Notes: generated from the letters alone by a model not told the origin. A stretch of 36,712 nucleotides of DNA from Actinomycetes bacterium (GCA_021797795.1 JAJZZB010000016.1:1-36712); one strand, 5' to 3'. Positions 1 to 8,157 are shown, counted from the first letter of the stretch. Program-made: numbers and translations.

Positions 1-2
1 TC

Positions 3-803
3 GACGGGGGGAGGCGGCGCCTCGGCTTCCTCCATGCCAGCTGGGCGATCGGAGGCACCCTCGGCCCGGTCCTCGTCGCCACGCTGGCGGCTGGTGGCCA
101 GTGGAGGGAGGCGGTAGCGGTGGTCGCCGCCGCCACAGCGGCCCTCGTCCCGGTGGCGGCGCTCTCCCGGGAGGAGGCGTCGGAGCGCTCCACCGCGACG
201 CCGCGGCGGGAGCGGGCCACGGCAGGAGGCCGTTGGCAGCCCTTGGCCGCCACGACTCTCGCCTTCGGGCTCTACACGGCCGCCGAGGCCGGCCCGGTCT
301 CGTGGGGGACCACCTATCTCGTGAGCGACCGCGGCCTCCCGACGGCCTCGGCTGCCGTCGCCATGGCGGTCTTCTGGGCGGCACTCACCCTCGGACGGCT
401 CGGTCTCGCCCTGTTCCCCCGCGTACGCCCGAGCGTCCTGCTCGAGGTGAGCTGCCTCTCCTTCGTGGCGGGCATGGCGATGTTCTGGCTGCTCCCCGGG
501 GAGCTCGCCGTCCTTGGCCTTCCCGTCGCCGGGCTCGGCTCGGCCACCATCTTCCCCCTGTACGTCGCGCTCACCCCGGACCGCCTCGGCGAGGAGGTGA
601 CGGGACGGGCGGTCGGCTACTCGATCGCGGCCGCGGCCGCCGGCGGGCCCGTTGCCGTCGCGGTGTTCGGCCTGCTGGCAGCCCACCTCGGCACGGCCGT
701 CCTCGGACCCTGTCTCTTCCTCGCGGCCGTCGTGATGTACGCCGGGCACCGCCTCCTGGCCGCCGTCGTGAGCCGGCCGGCCCTCTCGGCGCCGCCGGCC
801 TGA
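3..803 (+). CDS. MFS transporter, C-terminal part (5' end outside window)
   Basis: The reading frame is open from the left edge, so the start codon and N-terminal half lie upstream of the window. The visible ~266 residues are hydrophobic and organised as repeated membrane segments separated by short Arg-rich loops, including a stretch like LGFLHASWAIGGTLGPVL that resembles the TM4/TM5 region of major facilitator proteins, then a charged central loop (SREEASERSTATPRRERA) and about six further helices. This fits the second half of a 12-helix MFS permease. The substrate cannot be told. An ATG at 120 is only an internal position: coding continues upstream of it in the same frame. The downstream gene has its own promoter-like element, so the two need not be co-transcribed. 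Confidence 0.8.
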   Translation, partial: DGGRRRLGFLHASWAIGGTLGPVLVATLAAGGQWREAVAVVAAATAALVPVAALSREEASERSTATPRRERATAGGRWQPLAATTLAFGLYTAAEAGPVSWGTTYLVSDRGLPTASAAVAMAVFWAALTLGRLGLALFPRVRPSVLLEVSCLSFVAGMAMFWLLPGELAVLGLPVAGLGSATIFPLYVALTPDRLGEEVTGRAVGYSIAAAAAGGPVAVAVFGLLAAHLGTAVLGPCLFLAAVVMYAGHRLLAAVVSRPALSAPPA

Positions 804-824
804 CCCCTCGCCCGGCGCGGTCGG

Positions 825-830
825 TAGGCT
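825..830 (+). promoter_or_regulatory. -10 element of an apparently leaderless promoter
   Basis: TAGGCT fits the actinobacterial -10 pattern TANNNT and ends exactly 7 bases before a GTG codon in frame with the next gene, placing the expected transcription start at or next to the start codon. A weak -35 (CTGACC) lies about 19 bases upstream. The same arrangement recurs before three other genes in the window. Confidence 0.5.
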
Positions 831-837
831 CGCACCG

Positions 838-2127
838 GTGCCGGAGCCCCCGATGCCGAGCGATCGCACCCGGCCACGCCGACGGGTCGTCATCCTCGGG
901 GCCGGCTTCGCCGGGCTCGCCGCCTGCGACGGGCTGGCAGCCTCGGCCGCCGAGGCGGGGCTCGAGGTGGTGATCGTCGACCGGCACACCTACAACACCT
1001 TCCAGCCGCTCCTCTACCAGGTGGCGACGGCCGGGCTGAACCCGGGCGACATCGCCTACCCGGTGCGCTCGTTCCTGCATCGCCACGGTGGGGTGGGCTT
1101 TCGACAAGGTGTGGTCGAGGACGTCGACTTCGACGCACGTGAGGTGCGCTTCTCGGGTGGGGATCCCCCGCTCTCCTACGACTACCTCGTCCTCGCCACG
1201 GGCGCCACGACGAACTTCTTCGGCGTGAAGGGTGCAAAGGAGCACGCGCTCGCCATCTACACGATGGAGGACGCCGTCGCCGTGCGGGACCGGGCCGCCG
1301 CCCTGCTCGAGCACGCCGCCACCTTCGGCCCGAGCGAAGCCGCCCTCACCGTCGTGATCGTCGGTGGGGGACCGACAGGCGTCGAGATGGCGGGGACGCT
1401 GGCGGAGCTTCGCAGGGCCGAGCTCGAGACGACCTATCCCGAGATCGACCGGAGCGCCTCACGTATCGTCGTCGTGGAGCAGCTCGGCCGGCTGCTGGCG
1501 TCCTTCGACGCCCGGCTCGCCCGGTACGCCCTCCAGGCCCTCGAGGACCGGGGGGTGGAGGTCCGATTGGAGCGGGCGGTCGAGGAGGTCACCGACGACC
1601 ACGTCGTGCTCTCGGACGGCGAGCAGATCCCGACCTCGCTCGTCGTCTGGTCGGCCGGGGTGCGTGCCGGCGACCTCGCCGACCGGCTGGCGACCGAGAA
1701 GACAAGGGGCGGCCGGCTCGAGGTCGGCGACGACCTCCGGCTCGCCGGGCACGAGGAGGTGTTCGCCGTCGGCGACCTGGCAGCAGCCCGTGACCGGGGC
1801 CACGACGAGCCGCTCGCCCAGCTGGCACAGCCGGCCATGCAGGCCGGGCGCCACGCGGCCCGGCAGATCCTCCGCCTCCAGGCGGGCCGTTTGACGGAGG
1901 CCTTCAGCTACGCCGACAAAGGCATCATGGCGACGATCGGGCGACGTGCCGCCGTCACCGAGCTCCGAAGCGGCGTCCGGCTGAAGGGCACGCTCGCCTG
2001 GCTGTCGTGGCTCGGCCTGCACGTGGTCTTCCTGCTCGGGTTCCGCAACCGGGTGGCCGTCCTGTCGAACTGGGCATGGCGCTACATCTCCTGGCGACGG
2101 GGCGCCCGGGTGATCGCCGGCACCTGA
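838..2127 (+). CDS. ndh: type II NADH:quinone oxidoreductase (NDH-2 family)
   Basis: A 429-residue FAD-dependent pyridine-nucleotide oxidoreductase. The N-terminus has the FAD-binding dinucleotide fold (VVILGAGFAGLAA), followed by the NDH-2 type segment HTYNTFQPLLYQVATAGLNP. A second Rossmann motif for NADH (VVIVGGGPTGVEMAG) lies near residue 180, and a GDLA-type FAD motif (VFAVGDLAAA) lies in the C-terminal third. The end is amphipathic/hydrophobic (around LSWLGLHVVFLLGF), as expected for membrane attachment. NDH-2 enzymes pass electrons from NADH to membrane quinone without pumping protons. Two starts are possible: GTG 838 (leaderless, 7 bases after TAGGCT) or ATG 853 (GGAG 6 bases upstream); I favour 838. 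The 3' end overlaps the convergent neighbour by 46 bases. Confidence 0.9.
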   Translation: MPEPPMPSDRTRPRRRVVILGAGFAGLAACDGLAASAAEAGLEVVIVDRHTYNTFQPLLYQVATAGLNPGDIAYPVRSFLHRHGGVGFRQGVVEDVDFDAREVRFSGGDPPLSYDYLVLATGATTNFFGVKGAKEHALAIYTMEDAVAVRDRAAALLEHAATFGPSEAALTVVIVGGGPTGVEMAGTLAELRRAELETTYPEIDRSASRIVVVEQLGRLLASFDARLARYALQALEDRGVEVRLERAVEEVTDDHVVLSDGEQIPTSLVVWSAGVRAGDLADRLATEKTRGGRLEVGDDLRLAGHEEVFAVGDLAAARDRGHDEPLAQLAQPAMQAGRHAARQILRLQAGRLTEAFSYADKGIMATIGRRAAVTELRSGVRLKGTLAWLSWLGLHVVFLLGFRNRVAVLSNWAWRYISWRRGARVIAGT

Positions 2128-3167
2128 CCCCCTCGGACGACCGTGAGCTCAGGCCCTTTCCTTGGCTGGCGCGCCGTCGTTGGTCGGAGTGAGCGTCGGG
2201 GGAGGCGGGGCCACAGGGTGGCGGCGAGGAGGGCGAGGAGTGGCCCGGTGTTGGGATCGGTGCCATTTCCGGTGAAGATCGCTCCGAAGCCCTCGGCGGT
2301 CCAGATGCCGGCGGCGAGGACGACGGCGATGAGCAGGGCAACTCGCCGGGTGGAGGGTGCGAGCACGGCGACGGCGACGGTGCAGAAGGCGATGGCGAGC
2401 GCGATCGACCATGTGAGGCCGTGGTGGGCGGTGAGATCGGCGAGACCGTCCAAGACGCTCCGCACCCAGCCAGGCTGTCCGCCGGTCTGGCTGGTGATGG
2501 CCTCTGTGAGGGCGTTCGGGGCTCGGTTGGCGACCTCGAGCCCGACGGCGGCGAGCCCGGCCCACAACGTCACCCAGACGACCTTGGGCGCCCAGGTTCC
2601 GGCTGGGCCGGACTCGGCGACCGAGACGCCGGGGGTCGCGCTCTGCTCGCTGTTGGGTGGCCACACGAGGACGGCGATGAGGGCATAGAGCAGGGCGGCA
2701 CCGGGGGCTCCCTGGAGCGCGGTGGCGCCGGTGGTGAGCCCGCCGAGGCCCTCGCCGAGCCACCAGATGCCGACGGACCAGGCGATCGAGGCGGACAAGG
2801 CGACGCGGACGCTGCGCGACCACAAGAGCCCGGCGGCGATGCCGAGCTGGACGGTGGCGAAGCCTGCGTCGTAGAGGCCGACATGGCGGAGCAGTATGTG
2901 GGCTGCCCAGCCGGCCGGCACGGCGACGAACGCCGGGGTGCCGGCGGCGGCGGGTTCGAGTACGTGGGTGACGAACGCCGGGGTGAACATCGACGGCTGG
3001 TACTGCAAGATGGCGTCGACAAGCCAGAGAGCGGCGAGGGCGGTCTGCAGCCGGCGGCGTGCGACGTCTATGCCGCTCGTCCGGCTTCTCACGCGATTGG
3101 CGGCGTTGGGGGCGCCAGTTTGTGGGGGAGCGCCGGAGACGGTTCGGGAGGTGACGGTGTGGGCCAT
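2082..3167 (-). CDS. polytopic membrane protein of the sortase cassette
   Basis: A 361-residue protein whose function I do not recognise. After a ~40-residue basic N-terminus it shows roughly eight hydrophobic segments (for example TALAALWLVDAILQY, GIAAGLLWSR, AALLYALIAVLVWPP, LTWSIALAIAFCTVAVAVL and VALLIAVVLAAGIW) and a basic cytoplasmic tail rich in Arg/Lys. Conserved-looking Trp/Gly residues in the membrane segments and the loop AEGFGAIFTGNGTDPNTG stand out. It is the last gene of a minus-strand group: it starts 23 bases after the sortase stop, which suggests co-transcription and a role at the membrane with the sortase or its substrate. Its 3' end runs 46 bases into the end of the convergent ndh gene. 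No clear Shine-Dalgarno sequence precedes its ATG, consistent with dependence on upstream translation. Confidence 0.75.
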   Translation of the reverse strand: MAHTVTSRTVSGAPPQTGAPNAANRVRSRTSGIDVARRRLQTALAALWLVDAILQYQPSMFTPAFVTHVLEPAAAGTPAFVAVPAGWAAHILLRHVGLYDAGFATVQLGIAAGLLWSRSVRVALSASIAWSVGIWWLGEGLGGLTTGATALQGAPGAALLYALIAVLVWPPNSEQSATPGVSVAESGPAGTWAPKVVWVTLWAGLAAVGLEVANRAPNALTEAITSQTGGQPGWVRSVLDGLADLTAHHGLTWSIALAIAFCTVAVAVLAPSTRRVALLIAVVLAAGIWTAEGFGAIFTGNGTDPNTGPLLALLAATLWPRLPRRSLRPTTARQPRKGPELTVVRGGQVPAITRAPRRQEM

Positions 3168-3190
3168 CAGCGCTGCGGGCGAGGTGTGGC

Positions 3191-3985
3191 TCAGCTCGAG
3201 GAGCCGCGGTGGGCGGAGACGAGGTGGGCGGAGACGATGATGTTGGACAGGTACTGGTGGGTGGCGGCGTCGAAGCTGCCGCCGCAGGTGACCAGGCGGA
3301 GGGTGGCCTTGCCGGGGTCGCCGTAGAGGAGGCTGGTGGGGAAGCTGGACTTGGCGAACTGGCGGACCCCGTCGACCGCGAACACGGCGACGACCCCGTC
3401 GGCGAGGGTCACCTCGACCCGGTCGCCGGGCCGGAGGGCCCCGAGGCGGAAGAACACCGACGGGCCCTGGTAGACCGAGTCGATGTGTCCCTCGATGACC
3501 GAGGCGCCGAGCTGGCCCGGCGTCGGCGAGTACTTGAACCAGGCGGCTTGGTCGGTCGCGGGTGTGTCGTTGAGGGGCGGCACCTCGATGGTGCCGTCAG
3601 GATTGACGCCCAGGGTGAGCAGCTTGGAGGCAACTCCGATGGCGGGGATGGTGATGGACATCGGCCTCGAGCGCGCCACGACGGGCCCCGTGCTCACGGG
3701 TGGGGCGGGCGTCCTCGGGGCGGTGGTGGTGGGGCTCGGGGCGCGCCGGTTGGTGCGCGGCAGAGACGACGGCTGGGCGGGGGCGGCGAGGCTGCCGGCC
3801 GCCGCTGGCGACGGCCGGGGGGCGTGGTGTTGGTTGGCGAGGGCGAAGCTGAGGGCGCCGCCCCCGCCGAGCACCAACACGCTGGCAGCCGCGGCGGCCA
3901 CCCCCGTCTTGAGGGTGGCCGCCGACCTTGAATCACTGCGCCGCCGGCCGGAGCGCGGCAGCGGCCGGTTGTGCGAGAGAGGCAC
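3191..3985 (-). CDS. sortase, class F type
   Basis: A 264-residue sortase. Residues 1-25 are basic, 27-49 form one membrane segment (a signal anchor), and 52-105 are a Pro/Ala/Thr-rich linker. The catalytic beta-barrel starts near MSITIPAIGVASKL (109). The catalytic His is H167 in VIEGHIDS and the catalytic Cys is C234 in LRLVTCGGSFD; both contexts match class F sortases of actinobacteria. The catalytic Arg usually follows the Cys by 8-15 residues. Here the segment is HQYLSNIIVSA, with no Arg, so the third residue cannot be assigned. Sortases cleave a sorting motif and attach the protein to peptidoglycan or a pilin. The start is a GTG 18 bases after the stop of the gene for a protein with a sorting signal, its probable substrate; no strong ribosome site is seen. 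Confidence 0.88.
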   Translation of the reverse strand: MPLSHNRPLPRSGRRRSDSRSAATLKTGVAAAAASVLVLGGGGALSFALANQHHAPRPSPAAAGSLAAPAQPSSLPRTNRRAPSPTTTAPRTPAPPVSTGPVVARSRPMSITIPAIGVASKLLTLGVNPDGTIEVPPLNDTPATDQAAWFKYSPTPGQLGASVIEGHIDSVYQGPSVFFRLGALRPGDRVEVTLADGVVAVFAVDGVRQFAKSSFPTSLLYGDPGKATLRLVTCGGSFDAATHQYLSNIIVSAHLVSAHRGSSS

Positions 3986-4003
3986 GGGCTCGGGCTGACC
4001 GGA

Positions 4004-5623
4004 TCAGATCGCCGAGCGCCGGCGTCGACTGACCAGCTGTCCACCACCCAGGGTGAGTCCGACCAGGAGAGCCAGACCGCCGCCGACGGCGAGATCGGTG
4101 TGCTGGAACCCGGCGGTCGAGCCGCCACCGGTGGCGGGTGCCCCGGAGGGAACGGCGCCGGGCAGCACTTGGAACCACAGGAAGATGTTGGTGGGGATCG
4201 GCGCTGTCACGCCGCTGGTCTTGTCAGCGGCGAGAGTGGTGAACTCCTGATACTTGTTGGAGGAGTTGATGATCTCGTTGTAGGCGGTGGGGTTGGTGAC
4301 CCCGACGACCCTTACGTTCCACCACGCCGGCTGGTAGTTGTTGGCGGTGAGGATCACGTGGCTGTGCGGCGACAGCGGAGCGTTGTCCAGCTGGGAGGCG
4401 GTGGTGTGCAGGATCGGGTCCAGCACCGACGACAACCGCGACACGTCGACGGTCCCGGGATGGTCGCTGCAGTAGCCGGTGTGGGGACACTGCAAGTTCG
4501 ACGGTTCCGGCTTGAACAGCGGGGTGATGATGTACACCGGGTGTGTCTGACCGGCCGAGGTCGTCCCGGGCGGCAGCTTGGCGTAGGGGGCTCCTGCCTC
4601 GCAGCCGGTGGAGGATTTGGCCGTGACGCTCCGGTCGCAGAAGTAGTTCTGGGTGTAGAGCACGTCGCCGGTGGCCGAGCCGAGGTAACCCTCCGTGAGG
4701 CCGATGCCAGCCGCCGAGCACGCCGCCTGGCTCGAGCAGTCGTTGACCAGCGGGTCGGTGGCCATGCCCGTCGAGGCTGGGTTCATCCCCACCCCGCTCG
4801 TGCCGTGGTAAGCGCCGAGAGCGGCGCCGTTGGTGCCGGCCAGGGTCTGGAAGTACAGGAAGATATTGGTGGGGATCGCCGCGGTGACGCCGCTGCTGCC
4901 CTCCATCGCCTTGACTGCGCTGTAGCTCTTAGCCGCCACGGCCTTGTCGTAGGCCGCCTTGCTGGTCACTCCGATGACGTGAACGTTCCACCACTCGGGC
5001 AGGTTGTTGTTGCGGGTGGTGATGAAATGGTCGTGCGGTGACAGCGGGACGTTGTCCAGCTGCGCGGGGGTCGTGTGCAGCAGCGGGTCCAGCGTCGACG
5101 CCAGCCGCGACAGGTCCGTCGTCGCCGGATGGTCGATGCAATTGCCCATCTTGGCGCACTGCAACCCCGACGGGGTGAACCCAAGGGGAACCAGGATGTA
5201 GAGCGGATCCTGCGAACTGGCACCCGGCGGCAGCTTGTTGTACTTGGCGCCAGCCTCGCAACCTGTGGATGACTTCGCCGACACCGATGTGTCGCAGTAG
5301 TAGTTCGCGGTGTAGAGGAAGTCGAGGGTGCTGCCGTTGTAATAGCCGTGCGTCAAACCGACATGGTTGCAGCCGCCACTCGCCGACGGATAGGTGCAGT
5401 CATAGCGCAACGGGTCCACCGTCGCACCGGCGTCGCTCGGCGCTGGGCCCGATCCAGCACTCGGGATGTAGGAGTTCGACGTCACCTGCCCGTTCCCTGC
5501 GCTCGACGCCTGCGCCGACGCCACCGCGGGCATCATCACGGCCCCCAACACCACAGCCAGCACCGCCATCAACACAGCCACCCGGCCGCGGCCAGCCCTG
5601 AACCACTCCTTGCATGTCTGCAT
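4004..5623 (-). CDS. secreted cell-wall-anchored protein with two tandem Cys-rich domains
   Basis: A 539-residue exported protein of a family I do not recognise. The chosen ATG has AGGTGG 7 bases upstream; the frame extends 25 codons further but without a ribosome site. Residues 12-37 form a signal peptide with a likely ASA|QA cleavage after A37. Two homologous domains follow (about 70-262 and 290-488). The C-terminus is a sorting signal: APATG (495-499), a hydrophobic stretch (about 509-527) and RRRR (533-536). Each domain has six Cys at matching positions (76, 85, 110, 122, 156, 162; and 296, 302, 329, 341, 379, 385) and shared motifs KSSTGCEAGA, DHP, LSPHxH, WWNV and IPTNIFL. With a sortase gene directly downstream, it is probably that enzyme's substrate. 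Disulfide-stabilised surface domains are an inference, and the PHxH/DHP histidines could bind metal. Confidence 0.85.
   Translation of the reverse strand: MQTCKEWFRAGRGRVAVLMAVLAVVLGAVMMPAVASAQASSAGNGQVTSNSYIPSAGSGPAPSDAGATVDPLRYDCTYPSASGGCNHVGLTHGYYNGSTLDFLYTANYYCDTSVSAKSSTGCEAGAKYNKLPPGASSQDPLYILVPLGFTPSGLQCAKMGNCIDHPATTDLSRLASTLDPLLHTTPAQLDNVPLSPHDHFITTRNNNLPEWWNVHVIGVTSKAAYDKAVAAKSYSAVKAMEGSSGVTAAIPTNIFLYFQTLAGTNGAALGAYHGTSGVGMNPASTGMATDPLVNDCSSQAACSAAGIGLTEGYLGSATGDVLYTQNYFCDRSVTAKSSTGCEAGAPYAKLPPGTTSAGQTHPVYIITPLFKPEPSNLQCPHTGYCSDHPGTVDVSRLSSVLDPILHTTASQLDNAPLSPHSHVILTANNYQPAWWNVRVVGVTNPTAYNEIINSSNKYQEFTTLAADKTSGVTAPIPTNIFLWFQVLPGAVPSGAPATGGGSTAGFQHTDLAVGGGLALLVGLTLGGGQLVSRRRRSAI
4160..5416 (-). 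repeat. internal tandem duplication of a ~200-residue domain
   Basis: Codons for residues 70-262 (5416-4838) and 290-488 (4756-4160) of the anchored protein encode two copies of one domain. They share the order DPL..DC, GLT.GY, LYT.NY.CD.SV.AKSSTGCEAGA, KLPPG, LQC...G.C.DHP, SRL.S.LDP.LHTT..QLDN.PLSPH.H, NN..P.WWNV, GVT and IPTNIFL. The copies differ at many positions, so the duplication is old. Confidence 0.85.
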
Positions 5624-5821
5624 TCGCAAACCACCTTTCGGTTTCAGGCCGCGACCCACGATGTGATGCCGTCGGCGACGTCCCCTCTCGAGGGACACCT
5701 ATTGTTCGGAGCTGACGCCCGAGCCGGATTACGGCTCTACTGGCTTGTCAGCGCCACGGGGATGAAGTCACCCGCGCAGACAGTGCTGTTCGTGTGTGAC
5801 GACGTCATTGCTCCAGCATCA

Positions 5822-5839
5822 GTCGTGCCAGGGCACGAC
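5822..5839. repeat. perfect 8-bp inverted repeat (possible operator)
   Basis: GTCGTGCC-AG-GGCACGAC has perfect 8-base arms around a 2-base centre, too tight for a good RNA loop and more like a dimeric regulator site. It lies about 200 bases upstream of the anchored-protein start codon. Confidence 0.4.
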
Positions 5840-6135
5840 GCGACGCCCGGAGCGAAACATCTCCCTGTCGAAAGCGAACTTGGCGGGCTCTCGCCAAATT
5901 GGCCGAGCGGTTGCCGCAGAGCCGCCGACGACGAGGTCGCTGAGCCCTCGGGCGAGGTTCTCCGACGGCCTGCTCGTCTCCCTACCTCACCGCCGTGGTT
6001 GCTCGTCGGTGGGTGCCGCGTCACTGGGAGCGACAGGCCCAGTCCCCTCTCGGTAAGGGACATGTCTCGTTCGGGCCGTGCCCCGGCGCCCGATCAGCCC
6101 TGCAGCTCGTCTACTGCGCCTGATCGGTGATCGGA

Positions 6136-6150
6136 TCCCGGGTCCCGGGA
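6136..6150 (-). terminator. short GC-rich inverted repeat, possible terminator of the AraC-type gene
   Basis: TCCCGGG-T-CCCGGGA has 7-base arms and lies about 80 bases downstream of the minus-strand AraC-type stop codon. There is no U-tract, so termination is only a suggestion. Confidence 0.2.
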
Positions 6151-6228
6151 ATCTCCCTGAACTCGCAGAGCCCGAGGCCCGCATGTCCGTGGTACGGGCG
6201 GGAACGGGCCGACACCCGTGCTCGCGGG

Positions 6229-7185
6229 TCAGCTCCGCAGTGTCTCGGAGGGGGTGGTGCCGTAGGCGGCCCGGTACTGCCGGGCGAAGCGGCTCGAGCT
6301 GGCAAAGCCCCACCGGTAGGCGATGGCGGTAACGGTCTCACCGTCGCCGGGAGCGGCGCTTTGGAGGTCGTCGCGGGCGTGGCCGAGACGGACGCGGCGC
6401 AGATAGGCGAGGGGGGTGGTGTCGAGGTGTCGGCGGAAGGCCAGTTGCAGGGCGCGGGGCGAGACGCAGGCGGCATGTGCGATGTCGGTGACGCTGATGT
6501 CGATGTCCGGGTTGGCCTCGATGAACGAGACCGCTCGCCTCAGCGTGCCGGGGTTGGCGGCGTCGTGCTGCTCGTTCGCAGAGTTGTCAGACATGGCGGT
6601 GTTGGGGAACGCGTAGAGCACGTTGGCGGCGAGGAGTTGGCTGACCGCGGCGACGACGAGCGGCGCCTGAGCGGCTTCGGGCGTCCTGGTCATGCAGTCA
6701 CGAACGTAGGCGATGGAAGATCTCAGTTGGAGGGTTGCACGCCGCGAGATCGGGCGGTAGTCGAGCACCCGGACCGGGCCCGTCTCGTCGTGTGGTGCGG
6801 CGACCCGGGAGAGGATGGCAGGGTCGAGCAGGGTGAACCGCAATCGCGTCGCGTGCGCGAGGCCGGCATAGGGCAGGTCGGGCCGGCTGATCAGGAACTG
6901 GTCGCCGGGGCCGAAGGTCTCGGTCTCGCCGCTCGCCTCGTCGGACCGTTCGATGGTGTTGGAGACCACGTCGCAGAGGATGAGGAACCCTTGTGCTTCG
7001 GCGTTGTAGCCGATGTCGAAGCGGTAGTCGAGGTCGTCGAACGCCAGCTCGGAGCTGACGACTTGTCGTGCGATCTGCGCCCGGGTGGACGCACCGATGG
7101 CGCCGATGTGCATCTTTGAGTAGAGCTTGCTGACGGTCGCCTCGACCAGGCCAACGTCGTCGCTGTCAAAGCTCAAAGGCTCCAT
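6229..7185 (-). CDS. AraC-family transcriptional regulator
   Basis: A 318-residue regulator. Residues ~20-200 resemble the AraC_binding_2-type sensor domain of regulators with two-part architecture. The C-terminal ~105 residues are a double helix-turn-helix: first helix pair around ISVTDIAHAACVSPRALQLA, second around VTAIAYRWGFASSSRFARQY, ending in TPSETLRS. The usual AraC signature residues (RWGF..SSRFAR.YR..YG..P) are intact, so it should bind DNA. The ATG at 7185 has no good ribosome site (GGAAG lies 13 bases away). The effector is unknown. A second regulator of the same subtype lies at 11065-12039, and the two bracket the STAS/ANTAR group. No obvious target gene is adjacent; the sortase cassette promoter region lies beyond its 3' end. 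Confidence 0.88.
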   Translation of the reverse strand: MEPLSFDSDDVGLVEATVSKLYSKMHIGAIGASTRAQIARQVVSSELAFDDLDYRFDIGYNAEAQGFLILCDVVSNTIERSDEASGETETFGPGDQFLISRPDLPYAGLAHATRLRFTLLDPAILSRVAAPHDETGPVRVLDYRPISRRATLQLRSSIAYVRDCMTRTPEAAQAPLVVAAVSQLLAANVLYAFPNTAMSDNSANEQHDAANPGTLRRAVSFIEANPDIDISVTDIAHAACVSPRALQLAFRRHLDTTPLAYLRRVRLGHARDDLQSAAPGDGETVTAIAYRWGFASSSRFARQYRAAYGTTPSETLRS

Positions 7186-8157
7186 TCAAGGTTCATTCTT
7201 CCCGTCACGAGCCGGGCCGAATCGTGGGGGTGGTTCGGATGCTGGCCCTTGGTGGAGCGGTCGGAGCGGGCCGCGAGGCGACCGAGACTGCACGGACCCC
7301 CCCATGCGGCCAACGGCCGTAGCCGAATTCGGCGGTGGGCGCGCTGGCAGCCAGGCTCACGGTCCTCCGCCCGTCCAGGTCGACCCCGACGTGCGCGGTC
7401 GGGGTGGTCGTCGAGGCAGCGGCGGGACCAGCTGCAGAGCGGGGGGAGGTGAGTCCCCGGGCTTGGTCCCGGTCCGCTGTCGGGCTCTCCACGCCGGAGT
7501 GAGGTCGCAGCATCGAGATCGACGAGCCGTATCGGTGCACGCCAACCTCCTTCCCGCCTGTCGGCGGGCTGCTGGACAGGGCGTCAGGAGCCCACCGAGG
7601 CGGCGCTCAGCCTGGGCTCCGCTGGTGGCAGGCGCCGAGCGACGCCAGGACCAGGGGAAACCTCGTTCCCGTCTCCCTGGGATCCCGGTGGTGCTCGGGT
7701 GGGGTGTGCCGATCTCGAGGGGTGAGCCTCAAGTGATGTACCGGGGACGCTCCTCGTCGAGCGACCGACCGGGGCGCCTGGCGGTGACCCGGGTGGCCAC
7801 AGCGTGAGTGCCGCGCCTCATGTGTGGCAGCAGCCTGTCCTACCCGGCAAGGTTCGTTTTTTGACCAAGCTGGACACGGATGCCTTCGCCCCGGGGGTCG
7901 CACCGGAGCTGACCGCGACCGATGCTGGAGAGGTGGCGAGGCGAAGCACACCGACCTGCAGGGTGACTACGGGTGTCGTGCTTGCCTGCGACGGCATCGC
8001 GGCAGGGTGCGCTCCGCGACGCGAGGACAACCCGCATGAGCGGTGAGTGGTCCCGGTCAACCTCTCCGGCCGTCTCTTGCGAGAGCCCGGTGGGGTGATG
8101 GCCGCAAGGTCCACCGAAGTAGCGAGCAGGGGGTTGACACAACGGGAGGAGCGCAGC
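7186..8157. other. intergenic stretch of about 970 bases without a recognisable gene
   Basis: Open frames on both strands are low-complexity Arg/Pro/Gly translations with no recognisable motif. A run of six T at 7856-7861 is not preceded by a hairpin. The stretch holds an 8-base-arm hairpin at 7383-7405 and a looser repeat GGAGCCC/GGGCTCC at 7587-7593 and 7614-7620. TTGACA at 8133-8138 looks like a -35 but has no -10 at the right distance. Confidence 0.45.
7383..7405. repeat. hairpin-forming inverted repeat
   Basis: ACCCCGAC, a 7-base loop, then GTCGGGGT: perfect 8-base arms inside the gene-free region upstream of the AraC-type gene. Its role is unknown. Confidence 0.35.

Larger units (their letters stand above)
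5640..6228. other. intergenic stretch without a recognisable gene
   Basis: About 590 bases lie between the start of the anchored-protein gene and the end of the AraC-type gene. Open frames here are Ser/Pro/Arg-rich and match nothing I know. The stretch should hold the promoter of the sortase cassette; I cannot point to a convincing -35/-10 pair. It contains two strong inverted repeats, listed separately. Confidence 0.5.

Noticed and set aside
7856-7861. T-run as an intrinsic terminator
   Set aside because: No stem-loop precedes it on the plus strand and no A-run/hairpin order fits the minus strand.
8133-8138. TTGACA as a -35 box for the STAS operon
   Set aside because: No TANNNT lies 16-19 bases downstream; the position is already the ribosome site and start of the short leader frame.
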